Assembly: GCF_900143645.1 (NCBI RefSeq)
Contig: NZ_FRFD01000003.1
Span: 620,001 to 684,000 of the forward strand
Source: Anaerocolumna xylanovorans DSM 12503
GTDB lineage: Bacteria > Bacillota > Clostridia > Lachnospirales > Lachnospiraceae
Length of the DNA stretch: 64,000 bases
Direction of reading: 5' to 3'
A program made the translations under genes and the position numbers. Position 1 is the first letter of the stretch. Every line of letters begins with the position of its first letter. Shown piece by piece: positions 60,079 to 64,000 of this stretch. Below the pieces are notes generated by a model that was not told the origin of the DNA, searched no databases, and saw only the letters and a list, made by a program, of their open reading frames with translations.

Positions 60079-62424
60079 TTATTCACTTACCAGCATATAA
60101 GGTGTTATTTTTCGTATCCGCATGGAGATGAGAAGGGATATCAGGTAAGAAAAAACGATTATTCCGATAGCGAGTATAATAGTAAAGGCATAGGAAGCAG
60201 GTAAGGAAGCGGTCATGATGCCCATGCTTTGAACCAATGCGACAAACAAAGGGTTAAAACAGTAAATGCCTAAGATACATCCTGCTGTTACACCTGTTAT
60301 AATGGCAGGAGAGAAGCTAAGTGCTATCTGGTTCATTAATTGAAAGGAAGTAAAGCCCACTGCTTTTTGGATTCCCAGCTCGCGTCTGCGGCGCAGGATG
60401 GAGGTCTTTAATACCAGGTACAGCACCAGAATTACAACAAAGAAGGTAATTAGAGTAATGGCGGTAGTAATAATAGCAAAAACAGAACCATAGACACCGA
60501 GTTGGACATCGATTAGTTTATTCATGTTTAAGGTATTGGAAAAGAGACTGCCGCTTTTAAGCTTTATCGTATCTATAAATTCCTCGGTATCATTTACATC
60601 TTTCATGTAAACGTAGATCTGTTCCGATACAAAATCCGGGTATAGCCGCTTCATGCCCTTTGTAGTGAGAGTCAATCCATTCCCATTGTCATTCATAGTT
60701 TGAATCAGCCCTGTAATCAGATATTCTTCGTTTTTACCATTGTAATTAACAGAAACGGTATCACCTATTGTCTTGGCAGCCTGTTTTGCAGTAACTCCGC
60801 TAAGGGCAATTTCGTTGTCATGCTTTGGATAACGTCCTTTATAAAGCATCTTTCCGCGTATTAATGAAAAATCATCCGTGACATAGCCCTGTGCTTCGGT
60901 GCCGTTGACCAGGACAGAACGGAAAGTGTAATAGATAGCTTTATCTACCTTTTCGGACTGTCTGATTTCTGCCATGACTCCCGCTGCGTCCACTGGATTT
61001 TTCAGTATGAATACAGAATCCGGTACTTCTCCTGCAACAAGTCCTGCAAAGGTATCGGGATGGAGTCCGACATTATAGTAGATGGACAGGACGGAAGCAG
61101 AGGCAAAGGTTATAGTGGTAATAACTGCAAAAATCATCAGTGTCTGTTTCCTATTTTGGTATATGTTTTTCATAGCAAGAAGAACTGTAAGACCTCCGTG
61201 GGAACTATCCAGTGCAAAGGAATTGCGGCGGAAATTATGAGTTGTGATTCCGCCCCTTAAAGCTGTAAGAGGATGCATCTTCCGGATGCGCAGGGAGGTA
61301 AGTACCGTATCTAACAGGATAACGGACAAAATTGCAAGGAGTGTAATACCACTGATTACAGGATCAAATCCCTGGTGCCAGATAAGCGCAGTCTGGCTTT
61401 CTAAGAGGGAGGATATCAGGGGCAGGACGACATAGGAGAGTACGGTTCCAAGCAATATTCCGGCAGCAGCTATCCCGGTAAACTGTATTACTAAGGAGGC
61501 TATTATCTGGCGGCTTAAGTATCCCATAGCTTTTAGTACCCCGATACCCACCATGCTCTCTTCCAGTGTGTTGTGAATCCGAAAGCGGATGACAACAAGG
61601 CTTACCAGCAGGATAACCGCAGCCAGTGCCACAAATATCATAGAGGTTATTCCGGAAAGAAAGGTATGGCTGGTTTTTACGTTGGAATAGACAGAATCAT
61701 GATAGATGGATGTATTTTTCGCTGTTGTGCCATAATAAAATTCACCTGCAAAATCCTTGACTAAACGGTCACTTAATTCCGGCCTTTCCATGCGTACAGT
61801 CTGCAGAACACAGACAGAGGCGGGAAGGCTTTCTTTCAGTTTGTCATATTCCTTATCGGAGAGGTAAAAACGGTACCATTGTATGGTGTTGGAGCCAAAA
61901 TAGACCTCTTCGGTAAAGCCGGCAATGGTGTAATGGTATTCTTTCCCCTGTACACTGACATAGAAATCATCACCCAGCTTTAATTTACCCCCGGTCTTCA
62001 TTATATAGGGAAGGTAAATAGAATTATCCGAGAGGGGATTGGAAGGGCCGATCAGCTTTAAGGGGTTCATAGCCTGTTTTCTGCTTGCCTTTACCATCAT
62101 GAATAAACCGGGCATTTTATCACCGTTGTACTGAATATCGGCATTGTCTGCCAGAACTTCCTGCTGTTCTAACTCTGTCACACCGGGATAGTATTTTAAG
62201 TAGTCATTTTGGGCATTGCCTGCAGAGGTCTGCGCCATCAGAAAAGCAGCGTGGGGAGAATTTGTTTTCCGGCACAGCTCATCATAAAACTTTCCGAAAT
62301 TAAAGAAGAGCAGCAATCCAAGATTTAGAAGGAACCCGGCAATGAAAACGACTAAAAGAAGATTGACCATCTGGCCCTTATTCTTTCTTATATTAGAAAA
62401 GGAGAGGAGAAGAATTTTCTTCAT
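60079..62424 (-). CDS. FtsX-family ABC permease
   Basis: 781 residues. TM1 (GQMVNLLLVVFIAGFLLNLG), an extracytoplasmic domain of about 200 residues, three helices with FtsX motif (GIGVLKAMGYLSRQIIASLV), and a second TM block. The final FtsX motif is RRRRELGIQKAVGFTSFQLMNQ. It works with the ATPase gene, which it overlaps by a few nt (ATG 62424 lies after GGGGTGG). Probably exports or senses peptides together with the neighbouring kinase. Confidence 0.85.
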   Translation of the reverse strand: MKKILLLSFSNIRKNKGQMVNLLLVVFIAGFLLNLGLLLFFNFGKFYDELCRKTNSPHAAFLMAQTSAGNAQNDYLKYYPGVTELEQQEVLADNADIQYNGDKMPGLFMMVKASRKQAMNPLKLIGPSNPLSDNSIYLPYIMKTGGKLKLGDDFYVSVQGKEYHYTIAGFTEEVYFGSNTIQWYRFYLSDKEYDKLKESLPASVCVLQTVRMERPELSDRLVKDFAGEFYYGTTAKNTSIYHDSVYSNVKTSHTFLSGITSMIFVALAAVILLVSLVVIRFRIHNTLEESMVGIGVLKAMGYLSRQIIASLVIQFTGIAAAGILLGTVLSYVVLPLISSLLESQTALIWHQGFDPVISGITLLAILSVILLDTVLTSLRIRKMHPLTALRGGITTHNFRRNSFALDSSHGGLTVLLAMKNIYQNRKQTLMIFAVITTITFASASVLSIYYNVGLHPDTFAGLVAGEVPDSVFILKNPVDAAGVMAEIRQSEKVDKAIYYTFRSVLVNGTEAQGYVTDDFSLIRGKMLYKGRYPKHDNEIALSGVTAKQAAKTIGDTVSVNYNGKNEEYLITGLIQTMNDNGNGLTLTTKGMKRLYPDFVSEQIYVYMKDVNDTEEFIDTIKLKSGSLFSNTLNMNKLIDVQLGVYGSVFAIITTAITLITFFVVILVLYLVLKTSILRRRRELGIQKAVGFTSFQLMNQIALSFSPAIITGVTAGCILGIYCFNPLFVALVQSMGIMTASLPASYAFTIILAIGIIVFSYLISLLISMRIRKITPYMLVSE

Positions 62425-62426
62425 GT

Positions 62427-63185
62427 TTACCACCCCATTTCACTTAAGAAGGAGTGGAGGACTTCATTTCTTTTTACATCCTCTTCTTTATAGCTGCCAA
62501 GGTTACACTCACCGCAGACGGTTCCGTCCTTTAAATATATAATACGGTTGCCTCTAAGGGCAGATTTGATATCATGGGTAACCATAATGATACTTTGCCC
62601 ATTTTTATTTACTTCCGTCATTACATTAAGGACAGCTGCCCCGGAAGCAGAGTTTAGTGCCCCGGTAGGTTCATCGGCAAAAAGAATCCGCGGGTTGTTG
62701 ATAAGAGCCCTGACAATTCCTGCACGTTGGGCCTCTCCGCCGGATAGCTGGGAAGGAAATTTGCGCCATATGGTTTCTGTCAGGCCGACTGCTGTAAACA
62801 GTTCTTTTGCCCTTGCAGCTATTTCTTTTTTGCTTTTAGAGATTAAAAGCCCGCTGGCAATTACATTGTCTAAAAGGCTCATAGTATCCAACAGGTAAAT
62901 CTGCTGGAAGACAAAACCGCAGTTTTTACGGCGGAAAACGGCAAGCTTATCATTGCTTAATTTAGAGATTTCCTGTGCTTCAAAATGAATTTCCCCAAGG
63001 GTCGGCTTATCCATACCGGATAGTGCATAAAGAAGGGTGGATTTACCGGCACCGGAAGAACCCATAATTACGGTAAAGTCCCCTTCGTATATCTGTAAAT
63101 CCAGGTTCTTTAACACATGCTGCTGCAGGCCTCCGTTGGAAAAGGTTTTACTTAGCTTACTGGTTGTTAAGACGGCTTTTTGCAT
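62427..63185 (-). CDS. ABC transporter ATP-binding protein (MacB/BceA type)
   Basis: 252 residues. Walker A MGSSGAGKSTLLY, Q-loop VFQQIYLL, signature LSGGEAQRAGIVRAL, Walker B ILFADEPTGALN, switch VTHDIKSALRG. Start ATG 63185: AAAAGAGG of the reverse-oriented type B repeat lies 5-6 nt upstream. A longer frame to 63209 would translate repeat sequence. Confidence 0.9.
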   Translation of the reverse strand: MQKAVLTTSKLSKTFSNGGLQQHVLKNLDLQIYEGDFTVIMGSSGAGKSTLLYALSGMDKPTLGEIHFEAQEISKLSNDKLAVFRRKNCGFVFQQIYLLDTMSLLDNVIASGLLISKSKKEIAARAKELFTAVGLTETIWRKFPSQLSGGEAQRAGIVRALINNPRILFADEPTGALNSASGAAVLNVMTEVNKNGQSIIMVTHDIKSALRGNRIIYLKDGTVCGECNLGSYKEEDVKRNEVLHSFLSEMGW

Positions 63186-63191
63186 AACATC

Positions 63192-63221
63192 CTCTTTTCT
63201 GTACATCAAATCTTTGATTTG
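63192..63221 (-). repeat. Type B element (copy B5) in reverse orientation
   Basis: On the minus strand TCAAATC-AAA-GATTTGA hairpin, then TGTACAGAAAAGAGG right before ATG 63185. It supplies the RBS of the ABC ATPase. Confidence 0.8.
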
Positions 63222-63303
63222 AACGGTGTATCAGGTTACAGTCTTATGATAGCACATGTATTTTTAACCAGTCTTTATCCGATTCTTAACCAATCCTTAA
63301 ATA

Positions 63304-64000
63304 TCAGGCAAGAGGCAATGTAAGCTGTACCATAAAGCCGCTGTCCGTATTCTGGCACTGTAAGGAGCCTTGCATCTTTTCCATAAAATACTGTGAGATA
63401 TAAAGCCCAATACCGGAGCCTTGCTGGTTTACGGCATTCTTTCCGCGGTAATATTTCTGCTTAAGCAGGGGCAGTTCCTCTGGGAGAACGCCCGGTCCGT
63501 AGTCGGCTATGCGAATGATAAAGCAGTCTGTAAGAGAAAAGCTGATATGTATTCTGGTATCGGCATATTTATAGGAATTGCTGATCAGATTGTCAAATAC
63601 CTGTGCCAGGCGCAGAGAATCTGCGATAATGAGGCAATCAGGTATTGTACCGGTTTCTGTCAGGTGCCGGTAATCGGCGCTTTGTATCATCTCAATAATT
63701 GCATGGCTAAAAAGCTCTGCGGGAGTTACCTTTAATTCCTTAAGCTCCTCCAAAGTGGCATGAAACATATTGGTAATCAGCAGGTTAATCTGATCGGCTT
63801 TGGCATTAATCGTATCCAACTGTATTTTGGCCTTACTGTCAGAAGCATTCAGATACATCAGTTCAGAAATTGCTTTAATGGAGGCCACGGGAGTCTTAAT
63901 ATCATGGCTTAGGGAAGCAACCAGTTCCTTCTTACTGATATTTGCCTTTCTTTCATTTTCCTGTGCCGTGGCAAGCTGGGTTCTCATTAAATCAAAGCTT
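63304..64000 (-). CDS. Sensor histidine kinase, C-terminal part (truncated by window edge)
   Basis: The frame stays open to the right edge, so the N-terminus (sensor and membrane region) is missing here. Seen are the H box LSHDIKTPVASIKA, N box FDNLISNSYKYA, G1 ADYGPGVLPEE and G2 GSGIGLYISQYF. A sensor kinase beside an ABC-FtsX exporter fits the BceRS-BceAB arrangement of bacitracin-type detoxification modules; the regulator would lie further right. That a promoter lies within the gap 63222-63303 is likely, but none is obvious. Confidence 0.85.
   Translation of the reverse strand, partial: SFDLMRTQLATAQENERKANISKKELVASLSHDIKTPVASIKAISELMYLNASDSKAKIQLDTINAKADQINLLITNMFHATLEELKELKVTPAELFSHAIIEMIQSADYRHLTETGTIPDCLIIADSLRLAQVFDNLISNSYKYADTRIHISFSLTDCFIIRIADYGPGVLPEELPLLKQKYYRGKNAVNQQGSGIGLYISQYFMEKMQGSLQCQNTDSGFMVQLTLPLA

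Overview
The window looks like a chromosomal segment of a low-GC anaerobic Firmicute, most likely a Lachnospiraceae/Clostridium-cluster-XIVa organism. The signs are strong AGGAGG-type ribosome binding sites, a hybrid-cluster protein, GH94 phosphorylase chemistry, YesMN-controlled sugar import, DUF1836, a spore-type GerMN lipoprotein and a VanG-type cluster. No rRNA, tRNA, phage, transposase or CRISPR array was seen. The genus is inference.

Layout: 0.1-4.3 kb is a vanG-like D-Ala-D-Ser cluster (ligase, VanXY peptidase, and a serine racemase VanT split into a membrane gene and a racemase gene). 4.3-6.3 kb holds a DUF1836/HTH-like gene divergent from an aldehyde dehydrogenase. 6.4-7.6 kb is a J-domain protein overlapping a small membrane protein. 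7.8-11.2 kb has a CPA1 cation/proton antiporter and an Nramp metal transporter. 11.3-16.3 kb has a soluble CZB-type chemoreceptor, a beta-lactamase-fold hydrolase and topoisomerase III. 16.4-18.6 kb is a Tet(M)-family ribosomal protection protein behind a leader peptide and terminator. 18.7-23.9 kb has a small DMT protein, a candidate small RNA, a D-2-hydroxyacid dehydrogenase and a GntR(YtrA)-ABC operon. 24-28.3 kb has a GerMN lipoprotein, an SDR, a PKTG-anchored surface protein and a ferritin-like/VIT membrane protein. 28.6-32.4 kb is a GH94 N,N'-diacetylchitobiose phosphorylase plus phosphohexomutase. 32.6-39.1 kb has a membrane chemoreceptor, two YdcZ-type transporters divergent from a Crp/Fnr regulator, Sir2, MFS and GNAT. 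39.3-45.5 kb has an ABC exporter, a VOC protein and hydroxylamine reductase. 45.7-49.2 kb has an alpha/alpha-toroid protein, CsoR and a P1B ATPase. 49.1-60 kb is a dextran/isomaltooligosaccharide locus (YesM/YesN, solute-binding protein, two permeases, GH13, GH66). 60-64 kb is an ABC exporter with a sensor kinase running off the right edge.

The most unusual feature is a set of short interspersed elements (at least 13 copies, in four related types called A-D here). They share one architecture: a first hairpin (GTGTGAAA.../...TTTCACAC or GTTGAAAA/TTTTCAAC), a spacer, a second hairpin of variable sequence, then a ribosome-binding or ATGG-like end. Most copies lie in the 5' leaders of genes. Type A and B copies supply the Shine-Dalgarno, and type A even supplies the start codons. 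The arms change sequence between copies but stay complementary. One type C copy sits exactly at the break between the two halves of vanT and encodes the last residues of the membrane half, which suggests that insertion of an element split a once-fused gene.

Other regulatory signals include a 39-bp perfect inverted repeat that contains the whole consensus promoter of the P1B ATPase next to csoR, a 20-bp perfect palindrome between a Crp/Fnr-family gene and its divergent transporter pair, and an attenuator-like leader before the tetracycline-resistance homologue.
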